Source: Citrobacter sedlakii NBRC 105722 | GTDB taxonomy: Bacteria; Pseudomonadota; Gammaproteobacteria; Enterobacterales; Enterobacteriaceae | Assembly (NCBI RefSeq): GCF_000759835.1 | Contig: NZ_BBNB01000008.1 | Span: 62,001 to 126,000 of the forward strand | Reading direction: 5' to 3' | Length of the DNA: 64,000 bases | Shown: positions 26,922-36,057 of the stretch, in pieces | Numbering within the stretch: the stretch's first letter is position 1 | Layout of the letters: each line of letters begins with the position of its first letter | Program-made: the position numbers and the translations under genes | Notes under the pieces: model-generated | Told to the model about the DNA's origin: nothing | The model's input: the letters and a program-made list of their open reading frames with translations, nothing else | The model's database searches: none

Positions 26922-27392
26922 ATGACTTCCAGCCTGTGCCGTTCGCTGTACATTATTTTATTCAGTTTATTCTGCATGCAAATTTGCGCCTGTTCATTGT
27001 GGCAATCCCAAGTGCAATTAAATGCAGTCACCATTGATACGGCGCCCGATGCCAATGATAACGCGCCTGTCGCCGTGGATATTGTCGCTATTGCCGACGC
27101 CTCGCTGGTTCCCACCATTCAGGCGCTTTCGGCGGCACAATGGTTTAACGCCAGATCGCAGTTGCTGCGCGACGCCCCCGGCGGACTCCGCGTCTGGTCT
27201 CTGGAACTGGTGCCCGGTTCGCGCTTTGTCGCCGAAGATAACCCGCTTCGCGGCGCGCCGGCGGAAGCGCTGGTGCTGTTCGCCCGCTACCGCAGTGAAG
27301 GCGATCACCGGTTACGGCTGGACAAACGGGATTCTCTGCATTTGCTGTTGATGACGGATGAGGCGGTTATCGCGTCTGCTCAAGGAAAGTAA
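26922..27392 (+). CDS. tssJ: T6SS outer-membrane lipoprotein TssJ
   Basis: 156 residues. The N-terminus is a lipoprotein signal (hydrophobic run to residue 23, lipobox ICAC with the lipidated cysteine probably C24, then serine, an outer-membrane sorting residue). The mature part, with VDIVAIADASLVPTIQAL and LRVWSLELVPGSRFV, fits the TssJ (SciN) sandwich. It contacts TssM in the periplasm. It is the first gene of the rightward operon, directly followed by tssK. The ribosome site AAAGGA precedes the start. Confidence 0.82.
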   Translation: MTSSLCRSLYIILFSLFCMQICACSLWQSQVQLNAVTIDTAPDANDNAPVAVDIVAIADASLVPTIQALSAAQWFNARSQLLRDAPGGLRVWSLELVPGSRFVAEDNPLRGAPAEALVLFARYRSEGDHRLRLDKRDSLHLLLMTDEAVIASAQGK

Positions 27393-27393
27393 T

Positions 27394-28731
27394 ATGAACG
27401 CAATTCCCGAAATGGTTTGCTGGTATGAAGGGATGGCGATGCTGCCCCAGCATTTTCAGTTACAGTCGCTGCGTAACGACGCCCTCGCTGCCGCCCTCGC
27501 CCACTGCGCCAACCCCTGTTTCTGGGGCGTCATCCGGATGGAAGTGGATGACGCGGCGCTGTGCGCAGGAACGCTGCGACTGCTGCGCCTGGAAGCGATC
27601 ATGCCCGACGGTCTGCCGGTGGACTACGATATCAGCCGCGATCCGCCGCTGGAATTTGACTGCGCCGCCCTGCTGCCAGCCTCTCCCGACAGCGCGCACG
27701 CGCTTTGGCTGGCCGTTGCTCCGGCAAACCGCGCGGGGATCTGGCAACTCATGAATACCCGCTATCGCTCCATTAACAGCGCGCCGCTGCCCGATCTCGC
27801 CAGCGGCGAGTTTCCCGAAAGCATTCCGCTCTGGCAGCCCGCGCCGCGGCTAATCAGCCAGCACGAACGTACCGACTCCGTCTGTCTGCCGCTGCTTCAG
27901 GTTGTTTATACCGAAGGCGGCTTCCGGCAAAACGACTGGTTCGCGCCCACGCCGGCGCTGAGCGAAAGCAGCTACCTGATTCGCCATACCCGTCACCTCT
28001 GTCTACAGGCGCGGGAAAAAATCCTTTTTCTTAGCCGGGAGATGCAGTTAGCGCAGCAGAATCAGCAGACCACCGACTGGCTCAGGCTGGCCCTGTCGCT
28101 GCAAAGCCTGCAGGGAGCATTGCCGCTGCTGGAGTGCCTGTTGAACAGCGGCAAGCCGCACCCGCTCGACCTCTGGCGCGCGCTCTGTCTGTTTACCGGC
28201 CAGACGGCAATCCTCAGCGACGAGAAAACCCTGCCGCTGCTGCCCAGGTTTGACTATCAAGACATGCTGCCCGGCTTCGCCACACTCTTTACCCAACTGA
28301 ACACTCAGCTTGCCCGTATCCGCCGTCGCCTGCTGCGGCTGCACTTCAGCCACCAGGAGAACCACTTCGCGTTGATGTTGCCGACGGGGATTAACGCCGG
28401 GGAACGGATAACCCTCGGCGTGCTGATGCCGCACAGCAGCACGCTGTCGGCGGAGTCCTGGCTCCGGCAAAGCCTGATTGCCAGCCAGCCGTTTCTGGCG
28501 ATCCTGCGACGCCAGCGGATGCACGGCATGGGCATTACGCCACTGGCGGCAGAGAAGCGCGGAGAATGGGAAACCGACCCCGCCCTCGCCCTGTTCTCGC
28601 TGACCCTCACCACGCAGTGGTTTGAAAAAGAGACGCCGCTGGTTATCGCGCCGCTACATGAAACCGACGTCATACCGGAACGGATTGTGCTTTACCGCCA
28701 GGAGGATCACGACGATGCCGATCGCGCCTGA
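27394..28731 (+). CDS. tssK: T6SS baseplate-membrane connector TssK
   Basis: 445 residues from the ATG at 27394 (AAGGAAAG upstream). The start MNAIPEMVCWYEGMAMLPQHFQ has the WxEGMFLxPQHFQ signature, here written as WYEGMAMLPQHFQ. Later marks are DYDISRDPPLEFDC and GINAGERITLGVLMPHS. It links the TssFG wedge to TssL/TssM. The next gene tssL begins 17 bp before its stop. Confidence 0.9.
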   Translation: MNAIPEMVCWYEGMAMLPQHFQLQSLRNDALAAALAHCANPCFWGVIRMEVDDAALCAGTLRLLRLEAIMPDGLPVDYDISRDPPLEFDCAALLPASPDSAHALWLAVAPANRAGIWQLMNTRYRSINSAPLPDLASGEFPESIPLWQPAPRLISQHERTDSVCLPLLQVVYTEGGFRQNDWFAPTPALSESSYLIRHTRHLCLQAREKILFLSREMQLAQQNQQTTDWLRLALSLQSLQGALPLLECLLNSGKPHPLDLWRALCLFTGQTAILSDEKTLPLLPRFDYQDMLPGFATLFTQLNTQLARIRRRLLRLHFSHQENHFALMLPTGINAGERITLGVLMPHSSTLSAESWLRQSLIASQPFLAILRRQRMHGMGITPLAAEKRGEWETDPALALFSLTLTTQWFEKETPLVIAPLHETDVIPERIVLYRQEDHDDADRA

Positions 28732-29461
28732 TATGCCCGCCTGTCGCCTGTTTGACGACGTATTTTCCCGCTGGCTGGCACAGTTTGAACACTGGAAAAG
28801 CACCACGCTTCCCCCGCCAGAACTGCACCGCGAGGCGTTTGACTACAGTTGCCAGACGGTGGCGGAATATGGCCGACGTTTGAACCTTGAGCTGGGCGCA
28901 CCGTTCCATGCGCATATCGATGCCGCGGTTTATGCCCTGGTGGCGCTGATTGATGAAACCGTACTCTACAGCGACTGGCCCGCGCTGAGCTTCTGGCAGA
29001 CATGCCCGCTGGAATATCACCTGTGGCAGAGCCACAGCGCGGGCGATCGTTTTCCTCTGCGTGTGCAAACTCTGCTTGAAGCGCGCAACCCAGCCGAGCG
29101 CGATCTGGCCGCCCTCTACCTGCGCTGCCTGACGCTCGGCTTTGGCGTCAGACGCAGCGATTTTGATGCTCAGGCGCATCAGGAGACCTGCCGGCTACTC
29201 TGGCGCTTCGCCTTCCAACAGGACGCGGCGGCTGACGGGATCGCAGCACGGCTTGACGCCAACTCACTGGGTTCGCCGCTACAGCTCCCGCTCCGCCGAC
29301 GCTTACCCGACAACTCGCGCCTGCACCTGATTGGCATCATCGTCCTGCTGGCGCTATTGCTGTTAAGCCAGCGGCTTTGGCTGAGCATTGAAGACGCCAT
29401 TGGCGCCACTACGCTGCCGACCTTTTCGATCGGCCAGATCTGCGGAGGGGATAAACCATGA
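28715..29461 (+). CDS. tssL: T6SS inner-membrane protein TssL (DotU/IcmH)
   Basis: 248 residues from the ATG at 28715 (AGGAGG upstream; longer forms are tssK overlap). It has an N-terminal cytoplasmic helical domain with YALVALIDETVLYSDW and LEYHLWQ typical of DotU, and a single C-terminal membrane span (LIGIIVLLALLLLSQRLWL, residues ~208-228). There is no peptidoglycan-binding extension. It overlaps tssM by 4 bp (ATGA). Confidence 0.92.
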   Translation: MPIAPDMPACRLFDDVFSRWLAQFEHWKSTTLPPPELHREAFDYSCQTVAEYGRRLNLELGAPFHAHIDAAVYALVALIDETVLYSDWPALSFWQTCPLEYHLWQSHSAGDRFPLRVQTLLEARNPAERDLAALYLRCLTLGFGVRRSDFDAQAHQETCRLLWRFAFQQDAAADGIAARLDANSLGSPLQLPLRRRLPDNSRLHLIGIIVLLALLLLSQRLWLSIEDAIGATTLPTFSIGQICGGDKP

Positions 29462-32400
29462 CGCAGCCCTGGCTGACGCTGGTGATTATCGTACTGGTTT
29501 TACTGGCGCTGACCTGCTGGGTCGTCTGGTGGCAATGGGACTACCGTAATAACGCCTTTAACCGCGCGCAGAAGGAGATACAGCGAGCCTGTGGCGGGCA
29601 GGATCGCTATGACAGTACGCGTATTTTGATGCTGGGCGACGAAGAAATGAATCGCCTGCTCTGTCGCAGTTGGTCACTCACCGACGGGCTGGAGCACTGG
29701 TTTGGACAGTGGTGGTTTAATCCGCAGTGCAGCCTGCTCTGTGTGCCCCAGGCCCTGCAAAACCCCGGCAAGAAACATCTTATCCGCCAGAACGAATGGC
29801 AAAAAACCCTTGCAGCGTTGGTAAGAAGCCGCCCCCAGCGCCCGCTCGATGCGCTGATCGTCACTCTGCCGCTGGAATCGCTGATCGGCGGCGATAACAC
29901 CCGCGTTCAGTTGCTCAATAACTGCCAACAGATCCAACAGGTGTGCGGGCTAAGCCTGCCGATTTATCTGCTGATCGGCGGTCTTGAGAGCCTGGACGGC
30001 ATGCAGGCGCTGCTGGAAATGCTGCCGGAGCAGGCGCGACGCAGTGCTATTGGCAGCCCCATTCCGGTGGCCCGGGAGGCTGTCTGGAAGCCGCAGTGGA
30101 TCGACGATGCGCTGGACAACACCCGTCACGCCCTGCGTCAGGTAATTTGCGAACTCGGCGCCCTGAATGGGCAGACTCCCCCGTCGTTGTTTCGCCTGCC
30201 GGCGTCTTTTCTGCCCCTCGCCACGCCGCTGCATGATTATTTTGATTCGCTACTCAGCAACAATGCCCGTGACGAGCCGCCGTTGCTGCGCGGCATCTGG
30301 TTCGTTGCCCGCAGCATAACGGACGATAAGCCGCAGATGCAGTTTTGCCAGAACCTGCTGGACGGGAAAATCGCCGCCGAACGCGGACTGGCGATGCCGG
30401 TTCGCCGACTGCTGCGTCTGAACCTGCGACGGCAGTTTGTTACCCTCACCTGCTACAGTTGCCTGTGCGTGCTGTGGCTGGCCGTGATGACCTGGCGCTG
30501 GCAGTATCAGCACACCAACGCCCTGCTGCTGCAGGATCGCCTGCAACTGCTCGCCAGCCAGACCGCAGAACCCGGCGCGCCCGGCGAGCGTACAGCCGCT
30601 TTTTACTGGCGCATTCTCAATGCCATTCCGCAGTGGCAGTTCAGCTCCGTTGTCTGGCCGGGTTCGCTGTTCAGCCGTACGGACGGCAAGCTGCGCGAGA
30701 CCCTGCATAGCGCCACTCTGACCAGCCTGCTGCTGCCCGCCGCTAACGGCGTCTGTCAGCAAAACCTGAACGTCCTGCGCAACGAAGAGGACGCGCGGGA
30801 AGATCTGCTGCCGGACGAACGCTACCGGCAGATTGAGACGCTGCTGGGAGAAACAAAGCAGATGGAGACCCGCTATCTGCCGCTACTTCAGCTATTGCAG
30901 GTAAAACAGCCGACAGTCACGACGCTGGCGAACGTCTCGTCCTCCATCTGGGGGGTCACCGTTGACGTTGATTCTTTGCCCGCGCAAGACAGCCTGAATG
31001 CGTTGTTCGCCACTCTCAACATCGCCCGTCTGCATCTGCCGGACGCCAGCGAACTGACCCGGCGAAACAGCGAGCTGTTTTCTCGTGAAACGATGCGCTG
31101 GCTGGAACAGAACTACGGGGACACCAGTCTCGATGACAGCGAAGAACGGCTGGAGAAACTCCTGGCGCTGTTCAGTAACGATACGCGGATCACGCCACTG
31201 TTTGTCCGCTCGCTGGTGCGCCAGATTGGTCGTCTACAGGCAACGCTGGCGACCATCAACAACCTGAGTCGCGACGCGGCGCACTCCCCTGTCCGGCTTC
31301 CCCTTGATGAGCTACTGACCCAGGCGCGCGGTCTGCGGCTTATCGACAATCGCGTCATTCCGCAATTGCTACGCCATGAAGCGCTGCTACGCCAGCGCTT
31401 CATGGCGCAAGTGGATGATTCGCGGCTGCATTTCTCTTCGTTAACCGAACAGTCACCAGATGGCAATTTCAGCGTTTCGCCGGATATTCTCGCCCTGCAA
31501 AAAAGTCTGCGCGATCTGCTCAACCACCCTTTCTGGCAGCGTGGCGTGGACCTGACGCCGATAGCCAGCACGGGCTATCCTGGCGTACTTCAGTTGCAGC
31601 AGGCACAGCAGTTGTTCAGCGGTTACCAGCGCTATGTCCAGCAATTGCCTGACAGTCTGTGGCGGCCAAAGCTGGTCGCGCTGGCGCAGAACGCGGTGGA
31701 GAACGCCATGAACCTGGCGCTGTATGCGGACGCGCCAGATTCGGCGCAAGGAAGCGCTGTCAGCATTGCCGATGCGGACCGGGTAATCGACGCCTTTAGT
31801 CAACTCGCCCGACCACAGCTCGCCGCCCGGCTGCGCCAGCAAATCGCAGCGCAGGTCATGGCGAGGGTGAGCCAGCAGGGCGGCGCGCTGCTGCCAAACA
31901 TGGCGCCTCCCGCGATCGCCTACGCCACGCCGGAGCAGGCGCAGGCCAGTGGCGAACGGATCGCCGCCTGGTCGACGGCCCAGGCGGAACAGATCTCCGC
32001 CACGCTCACCCGCTATCAACAGGACGTCACCTGGCTTGACGGACAACGCCCATGGCTGTCTGCGGCGGAGAATCAGCAAATCGTCCGCTGGGTTAATTCC
32101 CTGAACGCCATGCAGCGTCTGCTACAGCAGGACCCGACCAGTCCCCCGGCGCAAATGACCACCCTCGCAACCGCGCTGCCGACCCTGACCGCGCAAAACT
32201 GCCAGAGCGAACTGGCGCAGTTCACCGCCTCCGGCGGCAATGATTTTTACAGCCAGTCGCTGACAGCGCTGGTCGGCGCCGCGCAGCAAAACTGCCGTCA
32301 GTTGCGCCAGCAGGCCAGCGTCAGCACGACGCAGAAGATCTTCAACCTGTATAACGTCTGGCTGGCGGGGCATTTCCCGTTTACCGCCGTGCCGCACGCG

Positions 32401-33012
32401 CCGGACGCAGATGTCGATCGGGTCCGCGAACTTACCGTACTGCTTGATACGCTGCCGCCGGAATCTCTGACCGGACAGCCGCCGCTGATCCAACAACTGG
32501 CAGCGGCAAAACCGCTGCTGGCGGCTCTCGTCTCACCGAAGGGCGTTGCGGTACGCGTCCTCTGGCGCACTTCGCGCAATAACGAGTCCGGCGCAGATCA
32601 AATAGCCGACTGGCGGCTGAGCGGAAATCAACAGACTCTCAGCTACCCCGGCGGCGCAGAGGTGGATCTGCACTGGCGCAGCGGCGACGCTCTGAGCGTA
32701 AGCCTGCGCTGGGCGAAAAACTCCGCATGGCGGCCATTGCCGGGCGCATCACAGCCAGGCATAACCGTTGTCGGCGATACGGGGCGCTGGCGCTGGCAAG
32801 GCGCGTGGTCGCTGTTGCGAATGATTGCACAACAGCGCGTCGGCGGCGCACTGGCCCAGCCGCTGCCGCTGCGCTTCACCCTTCCCGTGGGCGACGGTCA
32901 ACTGCGCGCAACGACCACCGTGTATTTACAGGTGGCGTTACTGGATGCGGAAGGTAAAGCGCCGTTGCCCTGGGTAAGGCTCACCGAACAAGGATTATCA
33001 GGAGAGGATTAA
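29458..33012 (+). CDS. tssM: T6SS inner-membrane protein TssM (IcmF)
   Basis: 1184 residues. An N-terminal membrane segment (WLTLVIIVLVLLALTCWVVW) is followed by a cytoplasmic domain, a further span around residue 330 (YSCLCVLWLAVMTW) and a large periplasmic region that binds TssJ. At the place where many TssM have a Walker A loop the text is ILMLGDEEMNRLLC, with no GxxxxGK[ST]; the NTPase motif is therefore lost or degenerate. It overlaps tssL and tssA, so the rightward operon is tightly coupled. Confidence 0.92.
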   Translation: MTQPWLTLVIIVLVLLALTCWVVWWQWDYRNNAFNRAQKEIQRACGGQDRYDSTRILMLGDEEMNRLLCRSWSLTDGLEHWFGQWWFNPQCSLLCVPQALQNPGKKHLIRQNEWQKTLAALVRSRPQRPLDALIVTLPLESLIGGDNTRVQLLNNCQQIQQVCGLSLPIYLLIGGLESLDGMQALLEMLPEQARRSAIGSPIPVAREAVWKPQWIDDALDNTRHALRQVICELGALNGQTPPSLFRLPASFLPLATPLHDYFDSLLSNNARDEPPLLRGIWFVARSITDDKPQMQFCQNLLDGKIAAERGLAMPVRRLLRLNLRRQFVTLTCYSCLCVLWLAVMTWRWQYQHTNALLLQDRLQLLASQTAEPGAPGERTAAFYWRILNAIPQWQFSSVVWPGSLFSRTDGKLRETLHSATLTSLLLPAANGVCQQNLNVLRNEEDAREDLLPDERYRQIETLLGETKQMETRYLPLLQLLQVKQPTVTTLANVSSSIWGVTVDVDSLPAQDSLNALFATLNIARLHLPDASELTRRNSELFSRETMRWLEQNYGDTSLDDSEERLEKLLALFSNDTRITPLFVRSLVRQIGRLQATLATINNLSRDAAHSPVRLPLDELLTQARGLRLIDNRVIPQLLRHEALLRQRFMAQVDDSRLHFSSLTEQSPDGNFSVSPDILALQKSLRDLLNHPFWQRGVDLTPIASTGYPGVLQLQQAQQLFSGYQRYVQQLPDSLWRPKLVALAQNAVENAMNLALYADAPDSAQGSAVSIADADRVIDAFSQLARPQLAARLRQQIAAQVMARVSQQGGALLPNMAPPAIAYATPEQAQASGERIAAWSTAQAEQISATLTRYQQDVTWLDGQRPWLSAAENQQIVRWVNSLNAMQRLLQQDPTSPPAQMTTLATALPTLTAQNCQSELAQFTASGGNDFYSQSLTALVGAAQQNCRQLRQQASVSTTQKIFNLYNVWLAGHFPFTAVPHAPDADVDRVRELTVLLDTLPPESLTGQPPLIQQLAAAKPLLAALVSPKGVAVRVLWRTSRNNESGADQIADWRLSGNQQTLSYPGGAEVDLHWRSGDALSVSLRWAKNSAWRPLPGASQPGITVVGDTGRWRWQGAWSLLRMIAQQRVGGALAQPLPLRFTLPVGDGQLRATTTVYLQVALLDAEGKAPLPWVRLTEQGLSGED

Positions 33013-33932
33013 TGGAGCATATTGAAGCACTGCTGGCCCCTGTCCGCGCCGACTGCCCCTGCGGCGAGTCGATACGCTACTCGCCAGAGTTTGACCAACT
33101 GGTCGCCGCACGCCAGCAGGATGACGAGACGCTGCCTACCGGCGTCTGGCAAAGCACGCCCCGGCGCGCTGACTGGGAAGCGGTCGCCCGCATTGCCAGC
33201 GAACTGACCGTCACGGGCAGTAAAGATCTGGTGATCATGGGCTGGCTCGGCGAGGCGTGGCTGCGTCTGCGCGGGCTGCTCGCCCTGCCCGATGCGCTGG
33301 CGCTGCCCGTACTGGCGCTGGAGCGTTATCCGACAGAGTTGCATCCACAAATTAAAGCGGGTGATTACGACTATCGCGCCGCGCCGCTTAGCTGGCTGGC
33401 GCAGCGCTACGCGCTGCTGGTGGCTGACGCGCCGCTGTTTTTATCCGAGGATGAGAGCGTGTCGTTGACGGGGTGGCAGCAGGGCAACGTTGCCAGATTT
33501 CTCTCCCCCGAGAAGCAGGCGCCGATTGTGCAGGCGCTGGCGACAAGCCTGGAATGGCTGCAACGCCTGAATGCCGTCTGCCAGCACTGGCCAGAGGCTT
33601 CTGCCCCCTCATTTACCCACCTGGAGCAAAAGATTAAAACCTGTCAACAGGCACTGGGCAGCGCACTGCCTGAACAGATACTGCCAGCCGCGCAACCAGC
33701 CGCACCGATACCTGTCCATGGAGCGGCTTTCGGCAGCCGCGAAGAAGCCTATCAGATGCTCAGGCAGATCGCGGATTATTTGCAGGGCACCGAGCCGCAC
33801 AGCCCGGTGCCCTACCTGTTGCAGCGCGCCTGTGTGTGGGGAAATACGCCGCTACCGGAGTTGCTTAATGAACTGATCAGCGGCGATGAGGCCGCCCGCC
33901 GACTGTGGCGGCAACTGGGAGTCTTACCATGA
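33012..33932 (+). CDS. tssA: T6SS protein TssA (ImpA N-terminal domain)
   Basis: 306 residues with the ImpA_N signature: APVRADCPCGESIRYSPEF near the N-terminus, followed by DWEAVARIASELTVTGSKDLVIMGWL, here in shorter form as SKDLVIMGWLGEAWL. The C-terminal part has GSREEAYQMLRQIADYLQ and PVPYLLQRA, typical of a short TssA. It guides tube and sheath assembly. The start shares one base with the tssM stop (TAATG). Confidence 0.88.
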   Translation: MEHIEALLAPVRADCPCGESIRYSPEFDQLVAARQQDDETLPTGVWQSTPRRADWEAVARIASELTVTGSKDLVIMGWLGEAWLRLRGLLALPDALALPVLALERYPTELHPQIKAGDYDYRAAPLSWLAQRYALLVADAPLFLSEDESVSLTGWQQGNVARFLSPEKQAPIVQALATSLEWLQRLNAVCQHWPEASAPSFTHLEQKIKTCQQALGSALPEQILPAAQPAAPIPVHGAAFGSREEAYQMLRQIADYLQGTEPHSPVPYLLQRACVWGNTPLPELLNELISGDEAARRLWRQLGVLP

Positions 33933-34321
33933 GTTGTCCAGGAGTATGTAATGGCGCGACGCTGCAATGCTCGTTTGGCCTCGCGCCTTCCCCGCTGTGC
34001 GTAGTGCCCATCAGCCGTACTCTGGTAAACAGCGTGCCGATGGCGAATATCATGGACAACAAATCGTTCGTGAACATTTTGCCGTTCGGGATGTGCAGCA
34101 GTATGGCTAACCCGACCGTGGCCGCCGCGACCGCCGCGGCACTCGGGGTGCTGACGCCGATGCCCTGCATTCCCGTGACCATAGCTCCCTGGATGCCCGG
34201 TTCGCCGACAATACTGGTGGGCGGCATGCCCGCCCTGACCGCGCAGTCGAAGCTGATGTGCAACTGGGGCGGCGTGATTCAGATTGTGTTTCCGGGACAG
34301 GTGACGACCATCGTGACGTAA
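33929..34321 (+). CDS. DUF4280 PAAR-like protein
   Basis: 130 residues from the ATG at 33929, overlapping the tssA stop by 4 bp. It starts MSCPGVCNGATLQCSFGLAP and has PSPLCVVP, VNILPFGMC and PMPCIPVT, the cysteine-rich layout of DUF4280/PAAR-like proteins, which cap the VgrG spike. No toxin domain follows. It closes the rightward T6SS operon and is convergent with iolB, 9 bp away. Confidence 0.83.
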   Translation: MSCPGVCNGATLQCSFGLAPSPLCVVPISRTLVNSVPMANIMDNKSFVNILPFGMCSSMANPTVAAATAAALGVLTPMPCIPVTIAPWMPGSPTILVGGMPALTAQSKLMCNWGGVIQIVFPGQVTTIVT

Positions 34322-34330
34322 TTCTCCTGT

Positions 34331-35146
34331 TCACCTGGCGGGATAATCGCGATTAATCCACGCGTGATCGTCTTCCCAGGTGAACATCCATTTGCGCACC
34401 GGCCCGGCCATCACGTTGAGGTAATAGCTGTCATACCCGGCCATCGTCGCCACCGGATGGTAGCCCTTCGGCACCATGACCACGTCGCGGTTGTAGACCG
34501 CCATGCACTCATCCAGCGTTCTGTCGTCGGTGTAAACCCGCTGCATGCAGAACCCCTGCTCCGGGTTGAGGCGATGGTAGTAGGTCTCCTCCAGGTAGGT
34601 CTCCTGCGGCGGGTTATCCGTATCGTGCTTATGGCTCGGGTACGAGCTGGTGCAGCCCTCACTGGTCCAGACTTCCACCACCAGCAGGCTGTCGGCGGGC
34701 TTGTCTTCCGGCAGAATGTTGTGCACGTAGCGCTGATTGTGCCCCTTGCCGCGCGCCTCACCGTCGATATCCTGCGGGGCAATCAGCCGCGTCGGATAAG
34801 AGCCTTTGCCGGGAGCGGCGCAGACCGCCAGTTCGAGCTTCGTCAGCGCCTTCACCTGCACCGCCTCCTGCGGGGTGACGTAAACCGCCCACGGCTTGAT
34901 GCGCTCGAACGGGCTCATCCGCTCGCCAATATCGTTAAACCGTGCGGATGGCGTGCTGATGGAGGCGCGCCCGGCGACCAGCACCAGACAGCGCTCTTCG
35001 CTGACCGCGGGCAGCGTCAGCTCCTGCCCCTCCTGGAGTTCATAGGCCTCAAAGCCAACATATCCCCACCCCGCGCTTTGCGGCGTCACGGACTGGGTGC
35101 GCCCCTCAGCGTTCGGCTGTTGCCAGCGTGATAACAGACGTGACAT
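34331..35146 (-). CDS. iolB: 5-deoxy-glucuronate isomerase IolB
   Basis: 271 residues of the IolB family, converting 5-deoxy-D-glucuronate to 5-dehydro-2-deoxy-D-gluconate in inositol breakdown. The cupin metal site appears in SYPSHKHD with ETYYHRL after it, and PKGYHPV and MAGPVRKW near the C-terminus. It is the last gene of the leftward iolG-...-iolC-iolE-iolB unit, 9 bp after iolE. Confidence 0.94.
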   Translation of the reverse strand: MSRLLSRWQQPNAEGRTQSVTPQSAGWGYVGFEAYELQEGQELTLPAVSEERCLVLVAGRASISTPSARFNDIGERMSPFERIKPWAVYVTPQEAVQVKALTKLELAVCAAPGKGSYPTRLIAPQDIDGEARGKGHNQRYVHNILPEDKPADSLLVVEVWTSEGCTSSYPSHKHDTDNPPQETYLEETYYHRLNPEQGFCMQRVYTDDRTLDECMAVYNRDVVMVPKGYHPVATMAGYDSYYLNVMAGPVRKWMFTWEDDHAWINRDYPAR

Positions 35147-35155
35147 GACACCTCC

Positions 35156-36046
35156 TCAGAAAAGCCCAGCGTCGCGCGCCAGGCGGCTCAGGTTGTTATA
35201 GCCCAGACGGGCGTAGGTCAGCGGGTGAGCAATCGCCGGATCCTGCTCAGCTTCCACCACCAGCCAGCCGTGATAGTCCTGCGCTTTCAGCAGTTGCATG
35301 ATTGGCGGGTAATCCACGCAGCCGTCGCCCGGCACGGTAAATACGCCGCTCAGCACCGCGTCGAGGAAGCTGGTTTTGCGGTTTTTGACGTCCGCCAGCA
35401 CGTCGGCGCGCACGTCTTTGCAGTGGACGTGGTTGATGCGCGTCGCCCAGCGCTGCGCCACCGCCAGCGGATCGGCCCCGGCAAAGGTCAGATGCCCGGT
35501 ATCCAGCAGCAGTCCCACCTCTTCGCCGGTATGGGTCATCAGGTTGTCCACGTCGTCGGCAGACTCAATCACCGTGCCCATATGGTGATGGTAGGCAATC
35601 TGCACCCCCTGCCGCTGCGTATAGCGCGCAAACTCGGTGAGCTTCTCGCCGTACTCCTTCCAGCGATCCTGCGGGAAGCGCGGGCGCAGGTGCACCGGCG
35701 TCTGCTGCTCGCCGTGAATGCAGCCGCTCACCTCCGCAAAGACCAGCACCTTCGCCCCCAGCTCGCGCAGCAGCGTCAGGTGCGGCTGCACGGCGGCAAT
35801 CTCCTCCTCCACGCTGCGCTCCAGCAGGCGGCCGGAGTACCAGCCGGAAACCAGCTGCAGATCGTGGCGCTGCAGAATGGGGCCAAGCAGGCGCGCTTCG
35901 CGCGGGAACTTATTGCCCAGCTCGAAGCCGGCAAAACCGGCCTCTTTGCCTTCGCTCAGGCAGGTCTCCAGCGGCGTCTCCGCGCCGAGCGAAGGCAGAT
36001 CGTCGTTCGTCCACGTCAGCGGGTTGATGCCCAGTTGTACACTCAT
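35156..36046 (-). CDS. iolE: Inosose dehydratase IolE
   Basis: 296 residues from the ATG at 36046, giving the standard start MSVQLGINPLTWTNDDLPSL. It dehydrates scyllo-inosose (2-keto-myo-inositol) and is a TIM barrel; AYHHHMGT, LLLDTGHLTFAG and VEAEQDP carry the expected metal ligands. The longer form in the same frame overlaps iolC and is rejected. It lies between iolC and iolB. Confidence 0.94.
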   Translation of the reverse strand: MSVQLGINPLTWTNDDLPSLGAETPLETCLSEGKEAGFAGFELGNKFPREARLLGPILQRHDLQLVSGWYSGRLLERSVEEEIAAVQPHLTLLRELGAKVLVFAEVSGCIHGEQQTPVHLRPRFPQDRWKEYGEKLTEFARYTQRQGVQIAYHHHMGTVIESADDVDNLMTHTGEEVGLLLDTGHLTFAGADPLAVAQRWATRINHVHCKDVRADVLADVKNRKTSFLDAVLSGVFTVPGDGCVDYPPIMQLLKAQDYHGWLVVEAEQDPAIAHPLTYARLGYNNLSRLARDAGLF

Positions 36047-36057
36047 TGTCGTCTCCA

